Shown here: positions 41,947-51,246 of the stretch, piece by piece
Layout of the letters: the number at the start of each line of letters is the position of its first letter
Position numbering within the stretch: the first letter of the stretch is position 1
Assembly (NCBI GenBank): GCA_045604155.1
Contig: JAZUNN010000065.1
Location: 20,103-84,102, forward strand
DNA from: JAISGQ01 sp045604155
GTDB taxonomy: Bacteria > Bacillota > Clostridia > Oscillospirales > Acutalibacteraceae
Length of the DNA stretch: 64,000 nt
Direction: 5' to 3'
The notes under the pieces: generated by a model
Database searches by the model: none
What the model saw: the letters and a program-made list of their open reading frames with translations, nothing else
What the model was told of the DNA's origin: nothing
Translations under genes and position numbers: made by a program

Positions 41947-43270
41947 TTTCAGATTACCGCCGAAAGCGGTGAAAATCCTCAAGTGGTGCGGAATTATTGC
42001 TGTTTCTGTTCTGCTTGTGTTTTATCTTGCATACCAGCTTTATCAGCATTCTTATACAAAGATTGTAACTGAACAGGCGCTTACGCTGGAACTAAGTGAT
42101 GAGATTGAATCTGTTGGAATTACAATAAGAGACGAAACACTTATAGAAAGTGAATTTTCAGGTGTGGTTGTCCCTGCAGTTGCTGAAGGCGGCAAGGTAT
42201 CCAAAGGCCAGACCATTGCATATGTTTTCAGGTCTGCAGCAGATGCAAATGCATACAACAGAATACAGGAAATTGACGACCAGATAGCTGAATTCAAGAG
42301 CATGGAAACGGCAAAGGACAAATATTCTTCAGTTGACAAGCTGCTTGAAGAAAGAGTCAATGCCCTTGCTGAGGCAATGAATAACGGCGAACTTGAAAAT
42401 ATCGATGATATCAAGGCTGATATTACATATCTGCTTAACAAACGCCAGATATATATGAACAAAGTTGATAACTTTGATGACAGAGTAGCAGAGCTTGAAA
42501 GTGAGAAGTCACTTCTGCAGTCAAAGTACAACACTGAGCCTCAGGCTATTACAGCAAGCAGCGCAGGATATTTTGTCAGCAGTGTTGACGGACATGAAAA
42601 TAAGCTGAAGACCGAAAATTCAAAGCAGCTTTCTCCTGAGGATATTGATCGCCTGATCGATTCCCTTACTTATGTAGATACTTCAGGATATATAGGCAAA
42701 ATATCCGATGATTACAAGTGGCATCTTGTAAGTGCAATTCCTGCGGAAGATGCGCAGAAATTATCGGTCGGAAGGACATATACAATCAAACTTCCCTATG
42801 CTGAAGTCGGAAGTGTAAGGGCATCCCTTGAGTATGTAAATGCTGCTGAAGGTGCTGACAGGGCTGTTGTATTGTTTACCTGCAATTATCTGGTTGATGA
42901 ACTTGCTTCAATCAGATCACAGCCTATAGTCATTCAGGTGAAAAGCTATGAGGGAATAGGCATAAAAACCGATGCAATACGTTCACAGACTGTTTCAAAC
43001 GAATTTGAAGTATCGGCAACTGATGCATATAAGTATGGTGTTGTTGTCAGCAGCACCGACGGAAATGTCTCTGTTTCATACGATGAAGAAAAAGTCGGAG
43101 TATATGTATTATGGGGCAATGAGGTCGTATTCAGATATGTCGATGTTCTGTATTCAAGAGACGGAATAACAGTAGTAAAGAACAATACATCTGACGGATA
43201 TCTCAAGCTGTATGATGAAGTAATTGTTGAAGGAAGGGATCTGTACGATGGAAAGATCGTTAACGATTGA
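41918..43270 (+). CDS. HlyD-like membrane-anchored adaptor protein in the division cluster
   Basis: A 450-residue protein with a short cytosolic N-terminus, one membrane helix (about residues 19-42), a lipoyl/HlyD-like half motif (SEFSGVVVPAVAEGGKVSKG), a coiled coil (about 110-205) and a beta-rich C-terminal part. This is the layout of secretion adaptor subunits, yet no transporter or outer-membrane partner is adjacent. It lies between miaA and yggS-sepF-ylmH-divIVA, so a role at the division site or in wall assembly is possible but unproven. AGGAACAG-type purines precede ATG 41918; translation is probably coupled to miaA. Confidence 0.75.
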   Translation: MSEKKGKITDFRLPPKAVKILKWCGIIAVSVLLVFYLAYQLYQHSYTKIVTEQALTLELSDEIESVGITIRDETLIESEFSGVVVPAVAEGGKVSKGQTIAYVFRSAADANAYNRIQEIDDQIAEFKSMETAKDKYSSVDKLLEERVNALAEAMNNGELENIDDIKADITYLLNKRQIYMNKVDNFDDRVAELESEKSLLQSKYNTEPQAITASSAGYFVSSVDGHENKLKTENSKQLSPEDIDRLIDSLTYVDTSGYIGKISDDYKWHLVSAIPAEDAQKLSVGRTYTIKLPYAEVGSVRASLEYVNAAEGADRAVVLFTCNYLVDELASIRSQPIVIQVKSYEGIGIKTDAIRSQTVSNEFEVSATDAYKYGVVVSSTDGNVSVSYDEEKVGVYVLWGNEVVFRYVDVLYSRDGITVVKNNTSDGYLKLYDEVIVEGRDLYDGKIVND

Positions 43271-43976
43271 TGAATGGAAGAATTCAGTCGAAAAAAATTT
43301 AAAGCAGATATGGGAAAATATTGATGCTGCAGCAAAAAGGGCATCACGTGATCCTGCAGATGTTAAGCTCATGGCAGTGACCAAAACCGTTCCGGCAGAA
43401 ATTATCAATCATGCAATTTCTCTCGGAGTGGATTTTATCGGCGAAAACCGAGTTCAGGAGCTTAATTCAAAATATGATGAACTCAACAGGGATAATCTTA
43501 CAATTCACCTTATAGGTTCGCTGCAGACCAATAAAGTCAGACAGATTGTAGGCAGAGTGTCCATGATAGAATCTGTGGATTCGCTGAAACTTGCAAAGGA
43601 AATATCAAAACAGTCAAAAGCAATAGGAGTTACTACAGATGTTCTTATTGAGGTCAATATCGGCTGTGAGGAAAGCAAAGGCGGAGTAAAAGCAGAGGAA
43701 ACAGAAAATCTGATAAAGGAAATAAGCGAATTGGAGGCAATTCGTGTGTGCGGATTGATGACAATACCGCCTTTTGATGCAGATTCTGAAAAAACGAGAC
43801 ACTTTTTTAAAGAAATATACAAACTGTTCATTGACATTAAGGACAAAAACAAAGATAATAGTAATGTTAAGATGAAATATATTTCTATGGGTATGTCATC
43901 CGATTACGAAATAGCGATAGAAGAGGGCGCCAACATTGTACGGGTAGGCTCGGCATTGTTTGGAGCAAGAAATTAA
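43248..43976 (+). CDS. yggS: YggS family pyridoxal-phosphate-binding protein (PLPBP)
   Basis: A 242-residue TIM-barrel protein with LMAVTKTV (the PLP-binding Lys), FIGENRVQEL, HLIGSLQTNKV and the C-terminal YISMGMSSDYEIAIEEGA plus VRVGSALFGARN. Family members maintain PLP homeostasis without known catalytic activity. In Firmicutes it is ylmE, first gene of the sepF-divIVA block, as here. The start is ATG 43248, 8 bases after AGGAAGGGA and inside the previous gene. Confidence 0.95.
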   Translation: MERSLTIDEWKNSVEKNLKQIWENIDAAAKRASRDPADVKLMAVTKTVPAEIINHAISLGVDFIGENRVQELNSKYDELNRDNLTIHLIGSLQTNKVRQIVGRVSMIESVDSLKLAKEISKQSKAIGVTTDVLIEVNIGCEESKGGVKAEETENLIKEISELEAIRVCGLMTIPPFDADSEKTRHFFKEIYKLFIDIKDKNKDNSNVKMKYISMGMSSDYEIAIEEGANIVRVGSALFGARN

Positions 43977-43988
43977 GGAGGAAATAAA

Positions 43989-44459
43989 ATGGGACTCAAG
44001 GATGCTTTCAAAAACTTCACCGGACGTCTTTCCAACACAGCACCTGATTATGACGATTATGATGATTACGAAGATTTCGAGGAAGAAGAGAATTATTATA
44101 AGGAAGAGCCTCTGCCTGAAAGAAAGGTAAGAACCTCAAGAATGGAATCAAGCAACAAGGTTGTCAGCATTCATACAACTGCACAGCTTAATGTAGTGGT
44201 ATTCCATCCTGAAAATTCTTCCGATGCATTTGCTATTGCAGAATGTCTTATGGAAAAGAACACCGTTGTTCTCAATCTTGAGAATACCAACAAGGAAGTT
44301 TATCGCCGTGTTGTTGACTTCCTCAGCGGCGTTGCATATGCAAACGGCGGACAGATCAAGAGCATTGCAAAGAGAACATATATCATCACTCCGTACAATG
44401 TAGGTCTTACAGGTGCGGAAGTCATTGATGAGCTTGAAAACAACGGAGTATTCTTTTAA
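43989..44459 (+). CDS. sepF: Cell division protein SepF
   Basis: A 156-residue FtsZ-binding membrane anchor: an N-terminal amphipathic segment (MGLKDAFKNFTGRL), an acidic Asp/Tyr-rich linker (residues about 18-45) and the folded SepF core (LNVVVFHPENSSDAFAIAEC, VVDFLSGVAYANGG, YIITPYNVGL). AAGGAGG precedes ATG 43989. The stop overlaps the ylmH start. ylmG (YggT family), normally between sepF and ylmH, is absent. Confidence 0.95.
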   Translation: MGLKDAFKNFTGRLSNTAPDYDDYDDYEDFEEEENYYKEEPLPERKVRTSRMESSNKVVSIHTTAQLNVVVFHPENSSDAFAIAECLMEKNTVVLNLENTNKEVYRRVVDFLSGVAYANGGQIKSIAKRTYIITPYNVGLTGAEVIDELENNGVFF

Positions 44460-45223
44460 TGACTCTTTTTCATGAAACCGAAGAAGGAAAGCTTCTGGAT
44501 GCAAAGCTGCGTGATGCAGCGTATCTTGCGGAAAAAAGAAATTATCCTCAGTTTTCTGTTTTTCTCGATGAACGTGAACGGGATTATGCAGAGAAAAGGC
44601 TGGGTAATTTCAAAGGCGTCGAGGCTTCTTTCTGGGGTGGTTATGCAGAGGCGGAAAGAGTGTGTGCCGGAATATTTCCTTATGGGAATGAAGCTGACAC
44701 ATATTTGTTTGATATTTCTGCAATAACAGCAACATTCAGAAAAAAAATTCAGCTTTCACACCGTGACTTTCTCGGAACACTTATGTCAATGGGTCTGAAG
44801 AGAGAGGTAATAGGTGATATCCTTATAGAAGAAGGACGATGTGTTTTCTTTGTTAAAAAGGATATTGAACAGTATATCCTTGATCAGATGTTCAAGGTCG
44901 GTGGGGAAGGTGTTGTGCTGACAGTGGGATTTGAAGATCCTCTGCCTGAAGGCGCAAAATTTTCTGCTGTTTCGTCCACCGTTGCTTCAGCAAGACTTGA
45001 CTGTGTTGTAAAGGCATTGACGAATACAGGAAGAGATGCTGCCTGCACGCTTATCCGTGCAGGACGTGTTACTTTGAATTTCAATGAAGAATTGTCCAAT
45101 TCTGCCGTAGTTGCAGATGGGGCGAAAATATCGATCCGTGGATACGGAAAATTTATTGTAGATCAGATTGGACCGCAGACGCGCAAAGGACGATTAAGTC
45201 TGAAAGCGCGCAAGTACATATAA
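44459..45223 (+). CDS. ylmH: S4-domain RNA-binding protein YlmH
   Basis: A 254-residue protein with the YlmH N-terminal region (YPQFSVFLDERERDYAEKR, LSHRDFLGTLMSMGLKREVIGDI) and a C-terminal S4 domain (ARLDCVVKALTNTGRDAACT). YlmH associates with stalled ribosomes in quality control and lies beside divIVA in most Firmicutes. ATG 44459 shares a base with the sepF stop codon, so it is translationally coupled. Confidence 0.93.
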   Translation: MTLFHETEEGKLLDAKLRDAAYLAEKRNYPQFSVFLDERERDYAEKRLGNFKGVEASFWGGYAEAERVCAGIFPYGNEADTYLFDISAITATFRKKIQLSHRDFLGTLMSMGLKREVIGDILIEEGRCVFFVKKDIEQYILDQMFKVGGEGVVLTVGFEDPLPEGAKFSAVSSTVASARLDCVVKALTNTGRDAACTLIRAGRVTLNFNEELSNSAVVADGAKISIRGYGKFIVDQIGPQTRKGRLSLKARKYI

Positions 45224-45244
45224 CATTTGGGAGGTTAAGACATT

Positions 45245-46120
45245 ATGCTGACTCTTAACGAAATCAGAAATGTCAATTTCAGAAAATCCAATTTTGGCGG
45301 ATACCGTGCTGAAGACGTCGAAGCATTCATCGACGAAGTACAGCTTTCCTATGATGCTCTTCTTCGTGAGAATGCTGAGCTTGTCAAGAAGCTTGAGGTT
45401 CTTGCTGCTCGCCTTGCCGAGTATCAGCAGGAGGAAGATTCCATCCGTAATGCGCTTATGAATGCGCAGAAGGTTGGCGATGCCTCCCTGAGAGATGCAA
45501 AGCATAAGGCTGAGATTATTCTTAAGGATGCAACAATCAAGGCAGAGAGAATTGTTGCCAATGCACAGACCGAAATTCACCGTGAGCGTGATATTATCGA
45601 TCGTATGCAGAAGGACATTGCTGATTTCAAGGCACGTCTGCTTAAGGCTTATAAGGATCATCTGACCCTTATCAATAACCTGCCTACAGGCGAAATCCTT
45701 GCACCTGAAACAAGAGAGATGTCCGATTCTGTTGTTATGCTTGACAGAAAAGCAGCAGCACCCTTCGCTCAGGCTGAAAGTGCAGAGGCTCCTGCACCTC
45801 GTCCTGCTCAGAGACCCCGTCCCCAGGCACCTCAGATGCCTGCAGCAAGAGCAGCACAGCAGGAAATTCCCATGGAAGAGCCTGCATTTACTGAGGCAGC
45901 ACCCATTGCACCTGCTATGGAGAAGCCTGTACAGAGAAAAGATGGCTTTACAGTGAATATCGGTGATGAAAACGAGATGCCTAAGCCTAACGGTATTGCA
46001 GCAGGCAGACAGCCCAGATTCACTTCCTTTGAGCCTGCAGTGGATAATTCTGCATTCCCCGCAGCACAGGAAGAGTCAGAAAATTCTCCCGCAAATCTTT
46101 TCAGACGCAGAGGTCAGTAA
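45245..46120 (+). CDS. divIVA: DivIVA domain-containing protein
   Basis: A 291-residue DivIVA. The membrane-binding N-terminal part (residues 1-60; FRKSNFGGYRAEDVEAFID) is followed by a long coiled coil (about 33-150) and a Pro/Ala-rich tail (about 170-290). DivIVA marks negatively curved membrane at septa and poles and, in spore formers, helps anchor the chromosome origin. GGGAGG precedes ATG 45245. The tail is longer than in Bacillus (164 residues) and may be a partner-binding or phosphorylated region. Confidence 0.93.
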   Translation: MLTLNEIRNVNFRKSNFGGYRAEDVEAFIDEVQLSYDALLRENAELVKKLEVLAARLAEYQQEEDSIRNALMNAQKVGDASLRDAKHKAEIILKDATIKAERIVANAQTEIHRERDIIDRMQKDIADFKARLLKAYKDHLTLINNLPTGEILAPETREMSDSVVMLDRKAAAPFAQAESAEAPAPRPAQRPRPQAPQMPAARAAQQEIPMEEPAFTEAAPIAPAMEKPVQRKDGFTVNIGDENEMPKPNGIAAGRQPRFTSFEPAVDNSAFPAAQEESENSPANLFRRRGQ

Positions 46121-46143
46121 GAGATAAATAAATCAGATTAATT

Positions 46144-46157
46144 ACGCATTTATGCGT
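46144..46157. repeat. Small perfect hairpin ahead of ileS
   Basis: ACGCAT-TT-ATGCGT, followed by no T run. The 57-base gap is too short for a T-box leader. Confidence 0.5.
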
Positions 46158-46177
46158 GTATATAGGAGAGATTAACA

Positions 46178-48964
46178 TTGGCACAGGATTACAAGTCTAC
46201 ACTTAATATGCTCGAAACGGAATTTCCCATGAGAGCAAACCTTCCTCAGAGAGAGCCCGATATGCTTGCTCGCTGGGAAGAAATGGATGTTTACAAGAAG
46301 CTTATCAAGATGAATGAGGGTAAGCCCAAGTTCGTTCTTCACGATGGCCCTCCCTATGCAAACGGCGATATCCATCTTGGTCATGCACTTAACAAGACCC
46401 TCAAGGACTTTGTTGTAAGATACAAGAACATGAACGGCTTCTGTTCTCCTTATGTTCCCGGCTGGGATACCCACGGTCTTCCCACCGAGCTTAAGGCAAG
46501 AGCAAAGGCAGGTGTTGACAACCACATTTCTGTTGTTGAGCTTCGTAAGCTCTGTGCAGAGTTTGCAAATGGCTACATCAACGACCAGAGAGAGCAGTTC
46601 AAGAGAATCGGTTATATCGGTGAGTGGGATAATCCCTACATCACTCTTCTTCCCGAGTTTGAGCAGAAACAGATTGAGTTCTTCGCAGAGCTCGCCTGCA
46701 ATGGTCACATCTACCGTGGCCTCAAGCCCGTTTACTGGTGCACCGACTGCCAGACCGCACTTGCTGAGTCTGAAATCGAGTACGGTGAGGATCCCTGCTT
46801 CACCATCTATGTAAAGTTCAAGGTAACTGACGATAAGGGCAAGCTCAAGGCTCTTGGTGCAGATCTTGACAACACCTATTTCGTTATCTGGACAACCACA
46901 ACATGGACCCTTCCCGGCAACGTTGCTATCTGCGTAGGTCCCAGATTCAAGTATAACCTCGTCAAGGCAGGCAAGGAGACATATATCATTGTCAACGAGC
47001 TCGTTGAAAGCACCATGAAGGCTGCAAAGATCGAAGAGTATGAGATCGTAGGCGAGATCAAGGGCGAAGAGCTTGAGTACATGACTGCTCAGCATCCCTT
47101 CCTTGACAGACAGTCTCTTGTCATCGTCGGTGACCACGTTACCATCGAAAGCGGTACAGGTTGTGTCCATACCGCTCCCGGTCATGGTGTTGACGACTAT
47201 AATGTATGCAGAAAGTACCCTGAGATCCCCATGGTAGTTCCCGTTGATGCAGCAGGTAAGATGACTGCAGAAGCAGGTGATTTCGTAAAGGGTAAGACCA
47301 CCGATGAAGCTAATAAGATCATCGGCAAGCACCTTGAGGAGACAGGCGCTCTTCTGGCAGGTGAGAGAATCGTTCATAAGTATCCCCACTGCTGGAGATG
47401 TAAGCATCCCATCCTCTTCAGAGCAACCGAGCAGTGGTTCTGCTCCATCGATAACTTCAAGGAAGCAGCTCTTGAGGCTATCAAGGGTGTCAAGTGGATT
47501 CCCGGCTGGGGTGAAGATCGAATCACCTCCATGGTTCGTGAGCGTAAGGATTGGTGTATCAGCCGTCAGCGTCGCTGGGGTGTTCCAATTCCTATCTTCT
47601 ACTGCAAGAAGTGCGGCAAGGAGCATCTTGACAAGGATACCATCATGTATGTAGCAAAGCTTTTCGGCAAGCACGGCTCCGATGTATGGTATGAGAGAAC
47701 TCCGTCAAGACTCATGCCCAAGGGTACTACCTGTAAGCATTGCGGTAATACTACATTTACCAAAGAAAATGACATCATGGATGTCTGGTTCGATTCCGGC
47801 GTAACTCACGCAGCAGTATGTGAGACAAGAGATTATCTCACCTGGCCTGCAGACCTTTATCTTGAGGGTGCAGATCAGTACAGAGGCTGGTTCAACTCCT
47901 CACTGCTCACCGCAGCAGCATGGAGAGGTCAGGCACCTTACAAGGCAGTTGTTACTCACGGCTGGGTACTTGACGAAAAGGGCGATGAAATGCACAAGTC
48001 AAAGGGCAACGGCATTTCTCCCGAGACCATTGTCAAGAAGTACGGTGCAGATGTTCTCAGACTCTGGGTTGCATCTTCCGACTATCACAGCGACGTCAAG
48101 ATTTCCGATAATGCTCTTTCTCAGATTTCCGAATCCTACAGAAAGATCAGAAATACCTGCCGCTTTATCCTTGCAAATATCGCTGATTTCGATCCTGACA
48201 AGGATATGGTTAAGGCAGAGGATCTCATGCCTATCGATCGCTGGGCACTTGCAAGACTCAATACTCTTATTGCAGCATGCAAGAAGGCTTACGACGGTTA
48301 TGAGTTCTATCAGGCATTCCACGCAATCATCAAGTTCTGCGTTGTTGATATGTCTAACTTCTATCTCGATGTTCTCAAGGACAGACTCTACTGCGACGGC
48401 AAGGAAAGCGTAAGCCGCAGAGCTGCACAGAGCGTCATGTTCGAGATCCTCGATTCCATGGTAAGACTTGTTTCTCCCATCCTTGCATATACCTCAGACG
48501 AAGTATGGCAGTTCATGCCTCACAGAGACGGCGACAATGCTGAGAATATCGTATTCAACAGCATGCCCGAGGCAAAGGATGTTGATGCTGACGAGGCATT
48601 CATGGCTGACTGGGATAAGCTTCACTCTATCAGAGACGAAGTACAGAAGGCACTTGAGGGTGCAAGAAAAGAAAAGGTCATCGGCAAGTCTCTTGAGGCT
48701 GTTGTCACTCTTTACTGCGATGCTGATATGCTTGCATTCCTTAAGAAGTACGAGGATACTCTCAATGCAATCTTCATCACCTCCGGTGTAACTCTTGCTG
48801 AAAATGACGGCAGTGCAGCAGCTTCCGAGCTTGCAGGCCTTGCTGTCAAGGTTGAAAAGGCATCGGGCGAGAAGTGCGAACGCTGCTGGGCTTACGACAG
48901 CACTGTCGGTCATGACAGCGAGCATCCCACACTCTGTGAAAGATGCAGAAATGCTATTAAATAA
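46178..48964 (+). CDS. ileS: Isoleucyl-tRNA synthetase
   Basis: Class I synthetase of 928 residues. HIGH appears as HLGH in PPYANGDIHLGHALNK, KMSKS as MHKSKGN, the editing domain includes WTTTTWTLPGNVA and TAPGHGVDDY, and the C-terminal zinc site is CERCW-x16-CERC. Size and zinc tail match the bacterial IleS1 type. The start is TTG 46178, 7 bases after TAGGAGAG. Codon use is strongly C-biased, signalling high expression. It follows divIVA, as in Bacillus. Confidence 0.97.
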   Translation: MAQDYKSTLNMLETEFPMRANLPQREPDMLARWEEMDVYKKLIKMNEGKPKFVLHDGPPYANGDIHLGHALNKTLKDFVVRYKNMNGFCSPYVPGWDTHGLPTELKARAKAGVDNHISVVELRKLCAEFANGYINDQREQFKRIGYIGEWDNPYITLLPEFEQKQIEFFAELACNGHIYRGLKPVYWCTDCQTALAESEIEYGEDPCFTIYVKFKVTDDKGKLKALGADLDNTYFVIWTTTTWTLPGNVAICVGPRFKYNLVKAGKETYIIVNELVESTMKAAKIEEYEIVGEIKGEELEYMTAQHPFLDRQSLVIVGDHVTIESGTGCVHTAPGHGVDDYNVCRKYPEIPMVVPVDAAGKMTAEAGDFVKGKTTDEANKIIGKHLEETGALLAGERIVHKYPHCWRCKHPILFRATEQWFCSIDNFKEAALEAIKGVKWIPGWGEDRITSMVRERKDWCISRQRRWGVPIPIFYCKKCGKEHLDKDTIMYVAKLFGKHGSDVWYERTPSRLMPKGTTCKHCGNTTFTKENDIMDVWFDSGVTHAAVCETRDYLTWPADLYLEGADQYRGWFNSSLLTAAAWRGQAPYKAVVTHGWVLDEKGDEMHKSKGNGISPETIVKKYGADVLRLWVASSDYHSDVKISDNALSQISESYRKIRNTCRFILANIADFDPDKDMVKAEDLMPIDRWALARLNTLIAACKKAYDGYEFYQAFHAIIKFCVVDMSNFYLDVLKDRLYCDGKESVSRRAAQSVMFEILDSMVRLVSPILAYTSDEVWQFMPHRDGDNAENIVFNSMPEAKDVDADEAFMADWDKLHSIRDEVQKALEGARKEKVIGKSLEAVVTLYCDADMLAFLKKYEDTLNAIFITSGVTLAENDGSAAASELAGLAVKVEKASGEKCERCWAYDSTVGHDSEHPTLCERCRNAIK

Positions 48965-48984
48965 TTTCCAAGGAGCACATACCT

Positions 48985-49503
48985 ATGCTTTATGTAATTA
49001 TGGCTGTTTGTACAGTATTGCTTATAGCTGTTGATCAGATTATCAAGTATATTGTTGACACAAACATGGAAGTTGGTCAGACAATCAATGCCATAAAAGG
49101 TGTACTTGATTGGCATTATGTCAGAAATGACGGAGCATCTTTCAGTATTCTTGAAGGTCAGAGATGGTTCTTTATAATTGGTACTGTTATTATCCTTGCA
49201 GTTATCGCAGTGATAATTGCAAAGAAGATGATTCATCATTGGCTTGGCAATGTGTCTGCTGTTCTTGTGGTTGCTGGCGGCATAGGAAACCTTATTGACC
49301 GAATTCGTTTCGGTGAAGTAATTGATTATATTGATATATCTCCGCTTTTCGAATTTGCTGTTTTCAATTTTGCAGATTGCTGTATCGTTGTAGGCGGTAT
49401 ACTCCTTTGTGTATATATTCTGTTCCTGCATGATAAGTTTGCACCTGAGAAAAAAACAGAAAAACCTGCTGAAGAAACAGCTGCAGTAGCAGAAGATGAG
49501 TAA
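48985..49503 (+). CDS. lspA: Prolipoprotein signal peptidase II
   Basis: A 172-residue membrane aspartyl protease that cleaves lipoprotein signal peptides, such as those of the lipoproteins in this window. Four hydrophobic segments are visible; family motifs are VRNDGASFSI, GGIGNLIDRIRFGEVIDYID (first catalytic Asp) and VFNFADCCIVVG (second). The C-terminal tail is Glu/Ala-rich. AAGGAG precedes ATG 48985; the end overlaps rluD by 8 bases. Confidence 0.95.
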   Translation: MLYVIMAVCTVLLIAVDQIIKYIVDTNMEVGQTINAIKGVLDWHYVRNDGASFSILEGQRWFFIIGTVIILAVIAVIIAKKMIHHWLGNVSAVLVVAGGIGNLIDRIRFGEVIDYIDISPLFEFAVFNFADCCIVVGGILLCVYILFLHDKFAPEKKTEKPAEETAAVAEDE

Positions 49504-50410
49504 GGAGATCAAACTTATTGCTGAGCAGGACGGTGACAGGCTCGATAAGTCTGTAGCCGCCCTGCTTACAGATTACTCAAGGTCATATATTCAGAAACTC
49601 ATTGAAGACGGTGCTGTGCTTCTTAACGGAAAAACAGCGGGGAAGAAGAGTTCAGTCAGAGCAGGGGATGAGATTATTTTATCCATTGCCGAGCCTCAGA
49701 CATTGGAAACACTTCCTGAAAATATTCCTCTCGACATTTGTTATGAAGATGATGACCTTCTGGTTGTCAATAAACCCAAGGATATGGTGGTTCACCCCGC
49801 CGCAGGCAACCTTAACGGAACGCTTGTGAATGCACTTCTTTATTACTGCGGAGATTCACTTTCAGGAATCAACGGAGTTGCAAGACCCGGCATAGTTCAC
49901 AGGATAGATAAGGATACAAGTGGTCTTCTGATAGTTGCAAAGAACGATTTTGCACATCAGAAGCTTGCTGATCTTATAAAGGAACATGACTTTACACGTC
50001 AGTATGAGGCAATAATTGTCGGAAAACCCAAGGAAAACAGCGGAACTATCCGAACTCTTATGGGAAGAAGTCCTTCCGACAGAAAAAAGATGGCTGTTAC
50101 AAAGGACGGGCGAGAGGCAATAACCCATTATGAGGTTTTGGACACATATAAAGGGTATTCTCATGTAAGACTTACACTTGAAACAGGACGGACACATCAG
50201 ATTAGAGTACATATGGCTCACATAGGTCATCCTGTGGTATGTGATGCTGTATATGGCGGAAAACCTCAGTTTTCTGAGTGTAAAGGGCAATGCCTTCACG
50301 CCAAAAGAATAGCTTTTGTTCATCCCAGAACAGGAAAATTGATTGATATAGAGTCGCAGCTGCCTGAGTATTTTGAATCTATACTCAAAAGACTTCGCTC
50401 ACAGCAATAA
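49496..50410 (+). CDS. rluD: Ribosomal large-subunit pseudouridine synthase, RluD type
   Basis: A 304-residue enzyme with an N-terminal S4 domain (DRLDKSVAALLTDYSRSYIQ) and the pseudouridine synthase core: GIVHRIDKDTSGLLIVAKND with catalytic Asp, ETGRTHQIRVHMAHIGHPV. Probably modifies 23S rRNA helix 69 like RluD. The start, ATG 49496, overlaps lspA, the usual lspA-rluD coupling. Confidence 0.94.
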   Translation: MSKEIKLIAEQDGDRLDKSVAALLTDYSRSYIQKLIEDGAVLLNGKTAGKKSSVRAGDEIILSIAEPQTLETLPENIPLDICYEDDDLLVVNKPKDMVVHPAAGNLNGTLVNALLYYCGDSLSGINGVARPGIVHRIDKDTSGLLIVAKNDFAHQKLADLIKEHDFTRQYEAIIVGKPKENSGTIRTLMGRSPSDRKKMAVTKDGREAITHYEVLDTYKGYSHVRLTLETGRTHQIRVHMAHIGHPVVCDAVYGGKPQFSECKGQCLHAKRIAFVHPRTGKLIDIESQLPEYFESILKRLRSQQ

Positions 50411-50415
50411 CGGAG

Positions 50416-51246
50416 TTGATTTTTCTGCAAAAAAGAATTATCATTGCATCGGACATAGACGGAACACTGATAACAGCAAGGCTCAGACTTCCTCTGCGCA
50501 ATAAACGTGCGGCAAAACGATTTGCAAAGCTTGGCGGTGAGCTTGTTATTGCATCGGGACGTTCACCTCTGTCGGTGCGAAAATATAAAGAAATGATCAC
50601 CTGCTCAGATAAAAGCATTGTTTTCAACGGCGCTGCTGTGTATGATTTTGCGAAAAATGATTTCGTATGGACATCAATGCTCGAAAAGCAGGAGCTGATG
50701 CCTCTTGTCATGGATATTCACGACAGATTTCCGAGTGTTGGAATAGAACTGTGGTGTGATGACTGCAACATATACCAACTGAGATACGGATATGACAATA
50801 CCGCAAGAGAAACTGTTGAAGGTTTGAAATTTACAACGGTTGATGTCAATGAATACAGCGCACCTGACAGATTCTTCAAGATTCTTTTTTCGGGTGACGC
50901 AGATACCATTTCGGAAGTGTGGTCCTACTGCAGGGAAAATGCACCGGAAGGTGCTGCTTCTGTATGCTCATGTCCTTATTACTGTGAGATACTGAACAAA
51001 GATGCTAATAAAATGTCGGCTGTTAGTGCTCTGATTTCTCTTGAAGAAAGAGAGGCAATGAGCATTGCCATAGGCGATTATTTTAATGATATGGAAATGA
51101 TTGAGGGTGCTGATTTTTCAGCAGCGCCCGAAAATGCTGCCGATGAGATAAAAAAGGCAGCGGATATAATTGTATGCGACTGCCGCAGAGGCGCTGTGGC
51201 AGAGCTGATAGATTATGTTATAAAACACTTTATGGAGGTTTCATAA
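50416..51246 (+). CDS. Cof-type HAD phosphatase
   Basis: A 276-residue HAD IIB protein: motif I IIIASDIDGTLITA, motif II VIASGRSP, motif III in LNKDANKMSAV and motif IV IGDYFNDMEMIEGA. Such Cof/YidA enzymes dephosphorylate sugar phosphates or flavin precursors; the substrate is unknown. The start is uncertain: TTG 50416 touches CGGAG directly, while a CTG at 50425 has better spacing. Its stop shares a base with the transketolase start. Confidence 0.88.
   Translation: MIFLQKRIIIASDIDGTLITARLRLPLRNKRAAKRFAKLGGELVIASGRSPLSVRKYKEMITCSDKSIVFNGAAVYDFAKNDFVWTSMLEKQELMPLVMDIHDRFPSVGIELWCDDCNIYQLRYGYDNTARETVEGLKFTTVDVNEYSAPDRFFKILFSGDADTISEVWSYCRENAPEGAASVCSCPYYCEILNKDANKMSAVSALISLEEREAMSIAIGDYFNDMEMIEGADFSAAPENAADEIKKAADIIVCDCRRGAVAELIDYVIKHFMEVS

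Noticed and set aside
46121..46177. Possible T-box riboswitch ahead of ileS
   Set aside because: Only 57 bases separate divIVA and ileS, far too few for a T-box leader, and there is no specifier loop, T-box sequence or terminator.
46172..47674. A 500-codon open frame on the minus strand opposite ileS
   Set aside because: It lies wholly inside ileS, has no ribosome binding site or family resemblance, and arises from the biased codon use of the highly expressed ileS gene.
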